Assembly: GCA_903893945.1 (NCBI GenBank)
Contig: CAITOF010000018.1
Span: 1 to 43,005 of the forward strand
From: an uncultured Oxalobacteraceae bacterium
Lineage (GTDB): Bacteria; Pseudomonadota; Gammaproteobacteria; Burkholderiales; Burkholderiaceae_D
Direction of reading: 5' to 3'
Length of the DNA: 43,005 bases
Made by a program: the position numbers and the translations under genes
The notes under the pieces: model-generated
Seen by the model: only the letters and a program-made list of their open reading frames with translations
What the model was told of the DNA's origin: nothing
Database searches by the model: none
Part shown: piece after piece, positions 26,825 to 35,060 of the stretch
How positions within the stretch are numbered: the first letter of the stretch is position 1
Layout: each line of letters begins with the position of its first letter

Positions 26825-28819
26825 ATGTTTTCAAAGATTCTTATTGCTAACCGCGGTGAGATTGCCTGCCGGGTGGCAGCGACTGCACGGCGGTTGGGGG
26901 TGAAAACGGTGGCGGTGTATTCGGAAGCGGATGCATTGGCCAGGCATGTGGCTGCCTGTGACGAAGCGGTGCTGATCGGGCCTGCTGCCGCTAAAGAGAG
27001 TTATCTGCTGGGTGACAGAATTATTTCAGTAGCGCTGGCATGTGGTGCCGAAGCGATACATCCGGGGTATGGTTTTTTGTCGGAAAACAGTGAGTTTGCC
27101 GACGCCTGCACGAAAGCCGGACTGGTGTTTATCGGACCACCGGCGTCTGCGATCCGCGCCATGGGCAGCAAATCCGCTGCCAAGACGTTAATGGAACAAG
27201 CCAGGGTGCCGTTGGTACCGGGCTATCATGGCGACAACCAGGACGCCGATTTTTTGCATCAGCAGGCGGATGGAATTGGCTACCCGGTGTTGCTCAAGGC
27301 CTCAGCCGGCGGCGGTGGCAAGGGCATGCGCGTGGTTGAATCCAGCCAGGAATTCAAGGCCGCGTTGGCGTCCTGCAAGCGCGAGGCGATCAGCTCGTTT
27401 GGTGACGATAAAGTGCTGGCAGAAAAATACCTGCAGCGACCCCGTCATATTGAAATTCAGGTGTTTGCCGACACGTTCGGTAATTGCGTCTACCTGTTTG
27501 AACGCGATTGTTCGGTGCAGCGGCGCCATCAGAAAGTACTGGAAGAAGCGCCTGCGCCCGGCATGAGTGCTGATCGTCGCAAGGCCATGGGCGAAGCGGC
27601 GGTGGCGGCGGCAAAGGCGGTGGGGTATGTCGGTGCCGGAACGGTGGAGTTCATCGCGAACCAGGATGGCTCGTTCTATTTCATGGAAATGAATACGCGC
27701 CTGCAGGTTGAGCATCCGGTGACGGAAATGATTACCGGCACCGATCTGGTGGAATGGCAGTTGCGTGTGGCCAGCGGTGAGGCGTTACCGCTGCAGCAGT
27801 CGGCATTGAAAATTCATGGTCATGCGATTGAGGCGCGGATTTACGCCGAAAATCCTGAAAAGGGTTTCTTGCCCTCGATCGGCACACTGGTACATGTACG
27901 TACCCCCGAGGCGGTCAATTTTGAATTGGGCGGCACGCCGGATCCGGCCCCGTTCCGTATCGACAGCGGGGTATGCGAAGGCGACACCATTTCGCCCTTT
28001 TACGACCCGATGATTGCCAAAATGATCGTCTGGGGCAGAGACCGGCAGGAAGCATTAACCCGCATGGCGCGCGCGTTGGCGCACTACCAGCTGGTTGGAT
28101 TATCGTCCAACATTGCGTTTTTGCAGCGACTCATTCGAAGCAGCGCTTTTGCGCAGGCGGATCTGGATACCGGTTTGATCGAACGCAATCACGCCGCACT
28201 GTTTCCTCCGCATGAAAACGTGTCGCTGCCGATCTTGGCCCTGGCTGTCATACGCATCGTGCTGGCCGAGCGGCACCACAATCAAAACGATCCCTGGGAT
28301 ACAAGTCATGGCTGGCGCATGAATGGCAGTCTGTCACGCCGGTTTGCCTTTGACAATGAGGATGAAAAATGCGACGTGGATATCCGCTATCTGGCCAAAG
28401 GGTGGGTCATGCACGGTACCGGCGGCAGCGCGCCGGTCAGGCTGATTCATCTGAACGGTGATGAACTCAGCCTGCAGGTAGGGACCCAGTTTGTGAATGG
28501 TACCGTGGTGCGCCATGGCGAAAATTTCCATGTGTTCAGCCAGGGGCAGCATTGTGAACTCAAGTATGCCGATCCGCTGGTGCATGCCGGCGAGACGGAA
28601 GCGGAGGCGGGTCGGCTGACTGCACCGATGCCGGGGAAAATTGTTGCACTTCTGGTGAGCCCGGGCCAGTCAGTCCAGAAAGGCGAGCCGCTGCTCATCA
28701 TGGAAGCCATGAAAATGGAGCACACGATTGCAGCGCCCAAAGAAGGCGTGGTCAGGGAATTGATGTACCGGGTCGGCGATCAGGTTGCCGATGGGGCCCA
28801 GCTTCTGGTGTTTGAATAG
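26825..28819 (+). CDS. liuD: Methylcrotonyl-CoA carboxylase, biotin-containing (alpha) subunit
   Basis: LiuD carboxylates its own biotin with ATP and bicarbonate and hands the carboxyl group to LiuB. The 664-aa product has the biotin carboxylase part (FSKILIANRGEIACRV at the start, the glycine-rich loop KASAGGGGKGMR, and MNTRLQVEHPVTEM). A BT-like linker comes next, then a C-terminal biotinyl domain with Lys630 in EAMKMEHTI. The ATG at 26825 is preferred over one at 26798 because FSKILIANRGE is the normal N-terminus. It is preceded by a 146-base gap, the longest between liuC and liuE. Confidence 0.95.
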   Translation: MFSKILIANRGEIACRVAATARRLGVKTVAVYSEADALARHVAACDEAVLIGPAAAKESYLLGDRIISVALACGAEAIHPGYGFLSENSEFADACTKAGLVFIGPPASAIRAMGSKSAAKTLMEQARVPLVPGYHGDNQDADFLHQQADGIGYPVLLKASAGGGGKGMRVVESSQEFKAALASCKREAISSFGDDKVLAEKYLQRPRHIEIQVFADTFGNCVYLFERDCSVQRRHQKVLEEAPAPGMSADRRKAMGEAAVAAAKAVGYVGAGTVEFIANQDGSFYFMEMNTRLQVEHPVTEMITGTDLVEWQLRVASGEALPLQQSALKIHGHAIEARIYAENPEKGFLPSIGTLVHVRTPEAVNFELGGTPDPAPFRIDSGVCEGDTISPFYDPMIAKMIVWGRDRQEALTRMARALAHYQLVGLSSNIAFLQRLIRSSAFAQADLDTGLIERNHAALFPPHENVSLPILALAVIRIVLAERHHNQNDPWDTSHGWRMNGSLSRRFAFDNEDEKCDVDIRYLAKGWVMHGTGGSAPVRLIHLNGDELSLQVGTQFVNGTVVRHGENFHVFSQGQHCELKYADPLVHAGETEAEAGRLTAPMPGKIVALLVSPGQSVQKGEPLLIMEAMKMEHTIAAPKEGVVRELMYRVGDQVADGAQLLVFE

Positions 28820-28828
28820 CACGGCAAA

Positions 28829-29755
28829 ATGAAGTTAATTTATTATAACGGGTTCGATCTGCCTGATGAAGGCGAGGCATTCAAAGCGATAATGCCACAG
28901 GCGCAGGTGCGAAGGTGGCAGCCGGGTGATGCAGCGCCCGCCGACTATGCCCTGGTCTGGAAACCCCCGGCAGAAATGCTGGCAAACCGGTCTGACCTGA
29001 AGGCCATATTCAATTTGGGTGCGGGCGTGGATGCCCTGATGAAAATGGCTGACCGGATCCCGGCAAACGTGCCGATTATCCGGCTGGAAGATGCGGGAAT
29101 GGCTGAGCAGATGGCCGATTACGTGAGCAGTGCGGTGTTGCGTTATTACCGGCATCTGGACGACTATCAGCGACAGGCCATGCATCAGCGCTGGCAACCG
29201 AAATGGCCGGCCAGCAAACAGCAATTCACGGTGGCAGTGCTGGGTCTGGGTGTGCTGGGACGCGTAATCGCAAAGCGCTTGCAGCAGTTGCAGTTTCCGG
29301 TTCTGGGCTGGAGCCGGACCAAAAAAAATCTCGACGGAGTAAGCTGTTTTTCCGGTGACAACGAACTTGCCGCCTGCCTCGCCAAAGCCAGGGTGGTGGT
29401 GTGCATTTTGCCGCTGACAACACAGACCACCGGCATCCTGAACCGGACGACCTTGTCGGCCTTACCCAGAAGTGCCTATGTGATTAATGTCGGACGGGGG
29501 GCGCATATCGTCGAAGAGGATTTGCTGGCATTGCTGCAGAACGGCCATTTGGCCGGCGCGACACTGGATGTCTTTCAGACCGAACCGTTACCGTCCGGGC
29601 ATCCCCTGTGGCAGCAGCATAACGTAACCATAACACCGCACATTTCAGCACAGACGTTACTCGATGATGCCTACGTGCAGATCGCAGAAAAGATTAACCG
29701 CCTTGATCAGGGATTGCCGGTGTCAGGTGTTATCGACCGTAACCAGGGATATTAA
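28829..29755 (+). CDS. Glyoxylate/hydroxypyruvate reductase A-like 2-hydroxyacid dehydrogenase
   Basis: A 308-aa NAD(P)H-dependent D-2-hydroxyacid dehydrogenase that resembles GhrA over its full length: KAIFNLGAGVDAL near residue 60, the dinucleotide motif GLGVLGRVIAKRL at about 138-150, Arg in NVGRGAHIVEEDLL, and the catalytic His271 in ITPHISAQT. GhrA reduces glyoxylate and hydroxypyruvate. In this locus it could act on glyoxylate made by the shunt or on a 2-keto acid from leucine. It lies 10 bases after liuD and 2 bases before liuE, so it is inside the operon. Confidence 0.9.
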   Translation: MKLIYYNGFDLPDEGEAFKAIMPQAQVRRWQPGDAAPADYALVWKPPAEMLANRSDLKAIFNLGAGVDALMKMADRIPANVPIIRLEDAGMAEQMADYVSSAVLRYYRHLDDYQRQAMHQRWQPKWPASKQQFTVAVLGLGVLGRVIAKRLQQLQFPVLGWSRTKKNLDGVSCFSGDNELAACLAKARVVVCILPLTTQTTGILNRTTLSALPRSAYVINVGRGAHIVEEDLLALLQNGHLAGATLDVFQTEPLPSGHPLWQQHNVTITPHISAQTLLDDAYVQIAEKINRLDQGLPVSGVIDRNQGY

Positions 29756-29756
29756 A

Positions 29757-30692
29757 ATGGACTCTTCCTTATTAACAGCGCAACCCGGCCTGCCCGGCTT
29801 CGTCAAAATTGTTGAAGTGGGTCCGCGCGACGGACTGCAGAATGAAGCGACCGTATTAAGTACGGAAGTAAAAATCGATTTTATCAATCAGCTGTCGCTG
29901 GCAGGTTTTTCAACCATAGAGGCCGCTTCGTTTGTTTCGCCGAAGTGGGTGCCGCAAATGGCCGCGTCGACCGACATCATGGCCGGTATCCGGCGCCACC
30001 CGGGCGTGATTTATTCTGCGCTGACACCCAACATGAAAGGTTTTGAGGCCGCCCTGGAAGCCGGCGTGAACGAGGTCGTCATTTTCGGGTCTGCATCAGA
30101 AGCGTTCTCACAAAAAAATATTAACTGTTCCATCGCCGAATCCATCGGGCGATTCCGGTCGGTTGCCGACGCCGCCAAAGACAATCATCTCCGGCTGCGC
30201 GGAAGTATCAGTTGTTCATTCGGCTGCCCCTATCAGGGGGAAGTCAGTGCGCAGAGCGTTGCCGACGTGGTGAAACAGTTACGCGATCTGGGCTGCGACG
30301 AAATTGACATTGCCGACACCATCGGTGTGGGCACACCAAGGCATGTCCAGACCGTGATGACCTATGCCGCGCGGGAGTTTTCTGTCGACGCACTGTCCGG
30401 CCATTTTCATGATACCTACGGACAGGCCCTGGCCAATATCTACGCCAGCCTGGAAGTGGGAATTCACATATTCCACTCGTCGGTCGGCGGACTGGGGGGG
30501 TGTCCCTACGCCAAAGGTGCCACAGGAAATGTGGCCACCGAAGACGTGCTGTTTTTGATGCAGGGCTTAGGCATCGAGACCGGCATTGATCTGCACAAAG
30601 TGGTCGATGCAGGGCAGTTCATTTCACGGCAGATAGGACGCAAAGCGGTCAGTCGGGCCGGAAATGCGTTGGCCGCCCGGGGAACGGTATAA
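29757..30692 (+). CDS. liuE: Hydroxymethylglutaryl-CoA lyase
   Basis: LiuE splits HMG-CoA to acetyl-CoA and acetoacetate, the last step of leucine degradation. The 311-aa TIM-barrel protein begins with VKIVEVGPRDGLQNE. It contains GSISCSFGCPYQGEV, DIADTIGVGTP, HFHDTYGQALAN, and the active-site loop GLGGCPYAKGATGN with catalytic Cys249. The ATG at 29757 is 2 bases after the preceding stop and within reach of AGGGA. A longer in-frame start at 29664 would overlap the reductase gene and is rejected. Confidence 0.95.
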   Translation: MDSSLLTAQPGLPGFVKIVEVGPRDGLQNEATVLSTEVKIDFINQLSLAGFSTIEAASFVSPKWVPQMAASTDIMAGIRRHPGVIYSALTPNMKGFEAALEAGVNEVVIFGSASEAFSQKNINCSIAESIGRFRSVADAAKDNHLRLRGSISCSFGCPYQGEVSAQSVADVVKQLRDLGCDEIDIADTIGVGTPRHVQTVMTYAAREFSVDALSGHFHDTYGQALANIYASLEVGIHIFHSSVGGLGGCPYAKGATGNVATEDVLFLMQGLGIETGIDLHKVVDAGQFISRQIGRKAVSRAGNALAARGTV

Positions 30693-30740
30693 CCATAGCC
30701 ATGGTGTCGCCGCATCAATAAGCGCGGAACGGTCGTTGAT

Positions 30741-31649
30741 TCAGATATCACCGGGTTGCTGACGAACCGCGGATTTCAGATGATTACGTGCTGTCGTAAT
30801 CAGGATAACGCTGCACAGGATGATCAGCATCGACACGACTTCCCTCAGAACCAGTTTTTCACCGGCAAACAGGACGCCCAGGGTGACGGCAATGACGGGA
30901 TTGACATAGGTATAACTCGACGCCAGTGCCGGTGACACGGTGGCGATCAAATACATGTAGGCAGAAAATGCGGCGAGCGATCCGGCGACGACCAGGTAGC
31001 CCCAGGCAAACCATGCGCCGGGTGTGATAGTCGCGACCAGATGCTCGCCACACAACCCGCTGACGACGGTTAAAAACAGGCCGCCCATGAGCATCTGGCT
31101 GGCAAATCCCATAGCGCCCGGTGCCAGCGAAAACTGTCGCTGTGATAAAACGGAACCGATGTCCCAGCAACAAACGGCCGCAAACAGCGCAATAATGCCT
31201 ATCGGTCTGGCTGAAAAGTCACCACCGCTTGCCAGCAGTACGGCACCGGCAAATCCTGTGGTTATGCCGACCCACTCGCGCCGGTTGGGCCACTGACCAT
31301 ACATGCCCACACACAAACTTAATATGAACGGCGAACACGCGACAAACACCGCCGTCAATCCGGACGAAATGTATTGCTGCGCATACGATGTCAACCCCAT
31401 TCCGCCACCCAAAATCAGGCTGCCGACGATCATCGCATCACGCCATTGTTTAAGCGTTGGCCACGCCTTGCCGCGCCACTTCAGGAAAAGTATCAAAGTG
31501 CCGCCAGAAAACAGAAAGCGTGTGCCCATCAACATGAATGGCGGAAACGAGGCCAGCGCCACATGGATAGCCAGATAGGTGGATCCCCAGACCAGATAAA
31601 CGGTGAGCAGGCTGAGTACAACCAAACTTGGATAGCGAATCATAATCAA
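30741..31649 (-). CDS. EamA/DMT-family transporter (YedA-like)
   Basis: The 302-aa membrane protein has about ten hydrophobic segments in two EamA repeats (roughly residues 10-140 and 150-290). The opening VYLVWGSTYLAI and the second-repeat SSYTYVNPVIAVTLG segment are typical of the RhaT/EamA (YedA) branch of drug/metabolite exporters. Substrate not predictable. It converges with liuE and has no visible Shine-Dalgarno sequence before 31649. A second ATG at 31643 is equally possible. Confidence 0.9.
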   Translation of the reverse strand: MIMIRYPSLVVLSLLTVYLVWGSTYLAIHVALASFPPFMLMGTRFLFSGGTLILFLKWRGKAWPTLKQWRDAMIVGSLILGGGMGLTSYAQQYISSGLTAVFVACSPFILSLCVGMYGQWPNRREWVGITTGFAGAVLLASGGDFSARPIGIIALFAAVCCWDIGSVLSQRQFSLAPGAMGFASQMLMGGLFLTVVSGLCGEHLVATITPGAWFAWGYLVVAGSLAAFSAYMYLIATVSPALASSYTYVNPVIAVTLGVLFAGEKLVLREVVSMLIILCSVILITTARNHLKSAVRQQPGDI

Positions 31650-32073
31650 TAAGGAGAAATAAGCAGGGAAGGTGTCGGCTGATGCAACACCAGACCCACA
31701 GCGCGAAAGACGAGATTATGCCAGCGAAGTCCATTTGTTGCCATTCTTCATTGACCCATCGAAGTCTGCGCGACGGACGACGGATGTCGTGAATGGACGA
31801 TCTGATCCACCTGAATGGCGGTGCGTCGCTCAGGGCTCATAGAAATTGATCGTTTCCAAATTGAATGCCGTAGTTATACGGATGGGTAAAGTACGTATTG
31901 TCGCCAATCAAAGCCACTTTTACACTGTCTGCACTGTACTGGCCTGACCCCACTCAGTCCGCTATGTCAGCGGGTCAACTGTCGAAACGGTCATTGCCTA
32001 TGATCTTGAATCAAATTGCGAAACACGGAACTATCCACAGGGCCAATTTTCAACCAAACGAGGTAGCACCATC
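31650..32073. other. Intergenic region with one possible gene remnant
   Basis: This 424-base gap between two divergent genes has no complete gene. Its one protein-like stretch is on the minus strand at 31837-31953. The right end carries the upstream region of the secreted-protein gene, with GAGG at about 32059-32062 as a weak ribosome-binding site. Confidence 0.4.
31837..31953 (-). pseudogene. Possible C-terminal fragment of a lost gene
   Basis: Between two in-frame stops, 38 codons read like a natural protein end, including VKVALIGDNTYFTHPYNYG and then IQFGNDQFL before TGA. There is no start codon or ribosome-binding site and the reading frame is closed upstream. I do not recognise the parent family. 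It may be a decayed gene tail or chance. Confidence 0.3.
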
Positions 32074-32832
32074 ATGAAAAAACTCATTCTGTTTCTGTCA
32101 GGACTTTGTCTCGCCATGGCGGCACAATCGGCCAACCACACTACACTGACACTTTCTTTTTTCGACAACAAGGATCTGATAAGGTACGCAGTTTTTTATC
32201 CTGCCGGCGAAGAATGCAATGCCGGCACTTTCGAGACAGCGGCGAGCATTACACTGGCACAAAAAACGTTTGAACGTCATACCGCGCCCCAGGTCGAAAC
32301 TCTCGACCTGTCGCTCGATCCGAACAGGAACATATGTTTTCTGGGCATCTGGAAAGGAACGGTGTACAGCGGACGCGGTGGTGGTGACGTGATCTATCAC
32401 AATTTCTCGAACATCAAGCGTGTCAGCAATATCACCGATGCCAGCGGCAATATCAACGCCAGCTGGCAAGACATGAATAACTTGTATTCGTTCGATGTCA
32501 AGTTTGAAAACGAAATAAAAACAGCGATAAGAGTGCAGAACACGGGCGCCAAGGAGTACGACATACAATTTTTTCAACCGCATTCCTACAAAGATGGCGA
32601 ATGCCGGCAGAAGGTCGGTGATGCAGTTTCACCTAAAGCCGTCATCAAAAAAGGAACGTCGGTGGTCACTGAGGTGGCGCCGCTTTATGTTGACGGAACG
32701 AATGATTCCTTCATCTGTCTGCGTGTCCAGGCCGGATTATATAGCTATACGCACGGGCCATATCTCGTCAAGCCTAACCATCAATTTGTCATCACCAACC
32801 ATAGCACGGTGAATTATTCGGCGTACTACTGA
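32074..32832 (+). CDS. Secreted protein of unknown function with two internal repeats
   Basis: I do not recognise this 252-aa protein. It begins with a clear Sec signal peptide (MKKLILFLSGLCLAMAAQSA, probable cleavage after residue 20), so it is periplasmic or secreted. The mature part seems to be two copies of one domain of about 80-90 residues. The first has FYPAGEEC, then Cys-39 residues-Cys at NRNICFLG, then IYHNFSNIKRVSNIT. The second has FFQPHSYKDGEC, then Cys-37 residues-Cys at DSFICLRV, then LVKPNHQFVITNH. Each repeat could hold one disulfide. It is rich in aromatic, Thr and Asn residues and looks beta-rich. It stands alone between an EamA transporter and a convergent ybeD-like gene, with its own upstream region. 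Confidence 0.8.
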   Translation: MKKLILFLSGLCLAMAAQSANHTTLTLSFFDNKDLIRYAVFYPAGEECNAGTFETAASITLAQKTFERHTAPQVETLDLSLDPNRNICFLGIWKGTVYSGRGGGDVIYHNFSNIKRVSNITDASGNINASWQDMNNLYSFDVKFENEIKTAIRVQNTGAKEYDIQFFQPHSYKDGECRQKVGDAVSPKAVIKKGTSVVTEVAPLYVDGTNDSFICLRVQAGLYSYTHGPYLVKPNHQFVITNHSTVNYSAYY

Positions 32833-32941
32833 TCTGCCTTACCAGCGTATTTCAAGCGAACCGGGACGGTGTAACGACACAAAATGGGCGAAAGCGTGAA
32901 GGGGCGAGGTATAGTCCAGTGGGTGTAATCCTGGCGACAGC

Positions 32942-33205
32942 CTACAGGACAACTTTCACCATAGGATGTCCCGATAAAGCCCGATACAGATTATCGAGCT
33001 GTTCGCGACTGGTTGCCCGGACCGTGACCGTAATGGCCAGATAATTACCATTCGACGATGGACGCATGTCCATTTTGGCCGCATCGAACTCGGGGTCATG
33101 CAGCACGACCAGTTCCAGCATGGTCTGTGCAAACGCGTCATGCATTGCACCCATAATTTTGATGGGGAAATCACTTGGATACTCAATCAGGCTTTCGGTG
33201 CTCAT
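32942..33205 (-). CDS. DUF493 / YbeD-family protein
   Basis: A small cytoplasmic protein with the ferredoxin-like fold of the YbeD (UPF0250) family. YPSDFPIKIMG at the start and YLAITVTVRATSREQLDNLYRAL near the end match the family. From the ATG at 33205 it has 87 aa, the same length as E. coli YbeD. An in-frame ATG at 33268 would add 21 residues, and neither start has a clear ribosome-binding site. In enterobacteria ybeD lies beside lipB. No lipB is in view here. The role is not established, though an ACT-like regulatory function has been suggested for the fold. Confidence 0.87.
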   Translation of the reverse strand: MSTESLIEYPSDFPIKIMGAMHDAFAQTMLELVVLHDPEFDAAKMDMRPSSNGNYLAITVTVRATSREQLDNLYRALSGHPMVKVVL

Positions 33206-33350
33206 AAATGGCAGGTCATTGTCAGAAAGTTCGCGCGTACCGGGATGTTGTAAATATACAACACTCATTAAGACGGTCTGCCGCAGAGGGAATCAAAAAA
33301 CAAAACTGCAAAGAAAACATCATTGCAGTTTCATTTTATGACAGAAAAGG

Positions 33351-33608
33351 TTAGTGAATGGTAACTACCTGCATCATGTAAGAATCGAACTGACCTAAAA
33401 AATCATCAACCTCTTCAAGGCTGGGATCGGAAGCGATAAGATCAGATACATCTTTGCGGAAGGTGACAGCCTGTATGCCTCCCATGAAAAATTCACGTTT
33501 AACGGATTTGTCGGTAATTTCATAACCGCCATAGCGCAACGCTTCATTATCATCATCAGCGCCAAACTCAACCACGCTGTATTGCTCGCTGTTATATATG
33601 AGGTTCAT
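33351..33608 (-). CDS. DUF3567-family protein
   Basis: An 85-aa acidic protein matching the betaproteobacterial DUF3567 family: N-terminal MNLIYNSEQYSVVEFGAD, central ALRYGGYEITDKSVKREFF, and C-terminal PSLEEVDDFLGQFDSYM. The function is unknown. The family is nearly restricted to Burkholderiales and relatives, so it supports the taxonomic reading. AAAGGAA precedes the ATG. It is followed by the ybeD-like gene in the same direction after 145 bases. Confidence 0.88.
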   Translation of the reverse strand: MNLIYNSEQYSVVEFGADDDNEALRYGGYEITDKSVKREFFMGGIQAVTFRKDVSDLIASDPSLEEVDDFLGQFDSYMMQVVTIH

Positions 33609-33845
33609 TGTGTTTCCTTTACCGAAGACCAGACCAATTTAAAAGATGGTGTTTGACCAGGGGATTTCAAGTAACAATCTACCTCTTACTACTCTTACAA
33701 CTCCAGCAACGTCGTTTTACCCTTTCTGTTGTCCTTTGTCCTTCATGCCCTACGGGCGGTTCCGTAGTTCCAGTATAAGTGATAACGGCAGAAAATGAAG
33801 ATTAGTTGACCCCGGCTAACAAACTGAAACAAATAATCGTCGCGG

Positions 33846-34223
33846 TCAGTGATGAACCAGCAGGTCAGGCGTCAATTCGATCGTGTTCCTGTATGCCGTT
33901 GTGGTCAAAAATTGTTTAATTTGCTCCAAATGCGATTCGGTAGAGATACTCAGGAACAAATGGTCCGGCGCTTGCTGAATCAAACGATTCAGATAAATAC
34001 GCATAATGAGCCTGTTACTGCAACAAATGCATCCTGCGGCAATGCGGAAAATGAGCGTGTTTTCGTTTTCGGACAAAACGGGGTTTCCGTGACAGAATCC
34101 TTCTGACAGGATGCCCCACGTCGGCGATTGCACCAGCGGCTCAGCCAGAATGGCCATTCTATTTTTGATGGCCAGTTCGCGCTCATGGGCACCGAGACCG
34201 ACGACTAACGTTGTTGGAATCAT
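33846..34223 (-). CDS. CobW/COG0523-like protein lacking the P-loop
   Basis: The 125-aa product resembles the N-terminal part of CobW/COG0523 metallochaperone GTPases: MIPTTLVVG at the start, the metal-binding CxCC signature AAGCICCSN (Cys65, Cys67, Cys68), then a helix RIYLNRLIQQAPDHLFLSIST as in that family. Where GTPases carry Walker A (GxxGxGKT) it reads GLGAHERE, so GTP binding by the usual loop is not possible. The later NKxD motif and the CobW C-terminal domain are absent. The ATG at 34223 is chosen. A TTG at 34247 would start one base after the ntrX stop. It is the last gene of the rsmB-ntrYX strand run. It could be a specialised metal-binding remnant of the family. Confidence 0.7.
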   Translation of the reverse strand: MIPTTLVVGLGAHERELAIKNRMAILAEPLVQSPTWGILSEGFCHGNPVLSENENTLIFRIAAGCICCSNRLIMRIYLNRLIQQAPDHLFLSISTESHLEQIKQFLTTTAYRNTIELTPDLLVHH

Positions 34224-34248
34224 CCGTATCGAGTCGCAGCGCGGCAAT

Positions 34249-34995
34249 TCAACTGTGACGTTTGGACGATTTTAGCGATTCGACGCCAAGTTGTTTTAAC
34301 TTGCGATAGAGATGAGTTCGTTCTAAACCGGTACGTTCAGCCACGCGCGTCATACTGCCACCTTCGCGCTGCAAATGATATTCAAAATAGATTCGTTCAA
34401 ATGAGTCGCGTGCTTCGCGCAGCGGCAGATCAAAGGAAAATTGTGACAGGGGATTGAGTGGCATGGGTGCCGGTGTCAGGCGCGAATCAAACGCGCTGCT
34501 GACCACATGATGGGTCCCGATTTGCGAGGCCTGAACGTTGCCGCTGCCAAAGCCGCTGGTATGCAGGTTAGAGGCACCGGTATCGGAAAGTACACTCAGG
34601 CGATTGTTCAGCACGGCGCGCTGGGGATCGGTTGTTTTGGTCAGTCCCTGTTGCACGGCTTTGAGCAGTTTCTGCAATGAAATCGGCTTCTCCAAAAAAT
34701 TTAGAGCGCCGATACGTGTCGCTTCAACGGCGGTATCAATCGTCGCGTGGCCAGACATCATGATCACAGGCATGGTGAGCAATCCGTCACGCTGCCATTC
34801 TTTCAGTAAGGTCACGCCGTCGGTATCGGGCATCCAGATGTCTAGCAAGACCAGGTCAGGTCGGGACTGCGTCCGGAGGTCGCGAGCCTGTTGCGCATTT
34901 TCGGCCGTTTGCACTACATGACCTTCATCTCCCAGAATTTCCGAGAGCAATTCACGTATTCCCATTTCATCATCCACCACGAGAATATTTGCCAT
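34249..34995 (-). CDS. ntrX: NtrX-like response regulator without AAA+ domain
   Basis: A 248-aa response regulator. The receiver domain occupies residues 1-120, with acidic pocket Asp8/Asp9, phospho-acceptor Asp52 in LLDIWMPDTDG, and Lys in EKPIS. A linker of about 70 residues leads to a Fis-type helix-turn-helix at the C-terminus (about 195-245, with MTRVAERTGLERTHLYRKLKQLG). Receiver and HTH match NtrX, but the central AAA+ sigma-54-activating domain of canonical NtrX is missing. It therefore probably does not drive sigma-54 promoters directly. It lies 65 bases after ntrY in the same direction and forms the cognate pair. Confidence 0.88.
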   Translation of the reverse strand: MANILVVDDEMGIRELLSEILGDEGHVVQTAENAQQARDLRTQSRPDLVLLDIWMPDTDGVTLLKEWQRDGLLTMPVIMMSGHATIDTAVEATRIGALNFLEKPISLQKLLKAVQQGLTKTTDPQRAVLNNRLSVLSDTGASNLHTSGFGSGNVQASQIGTHHVVSSAFDSRLTPAPMPLNPLSQFSFDLPLREARDSFERIYFEYHLQREGGSMTRVAERTGLERTHLYRKLKQLGVESLKSSKRHS

Positions 34996-35060
34996 TATTT
35001 GTAGCCTTTCTTTTCAGTCCTGACTCTGGATTCCCGGTAAATCAGCCGCGGAGAATTCAA

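Noticed and set aside
31450..31734. 94-codon minus-strand frame over the start of the EamA gene
   Set aside because: It is mostly an alternative frame of the transporter gene, and the upstream part has no protein-like sequence.
32027..32043. CTATCCACA near the secreted-protein gene as another DnaA box
   Set aside because: A single mismatched site without paired box, AT-rich motif or cluster. Such sites are expected by chance.
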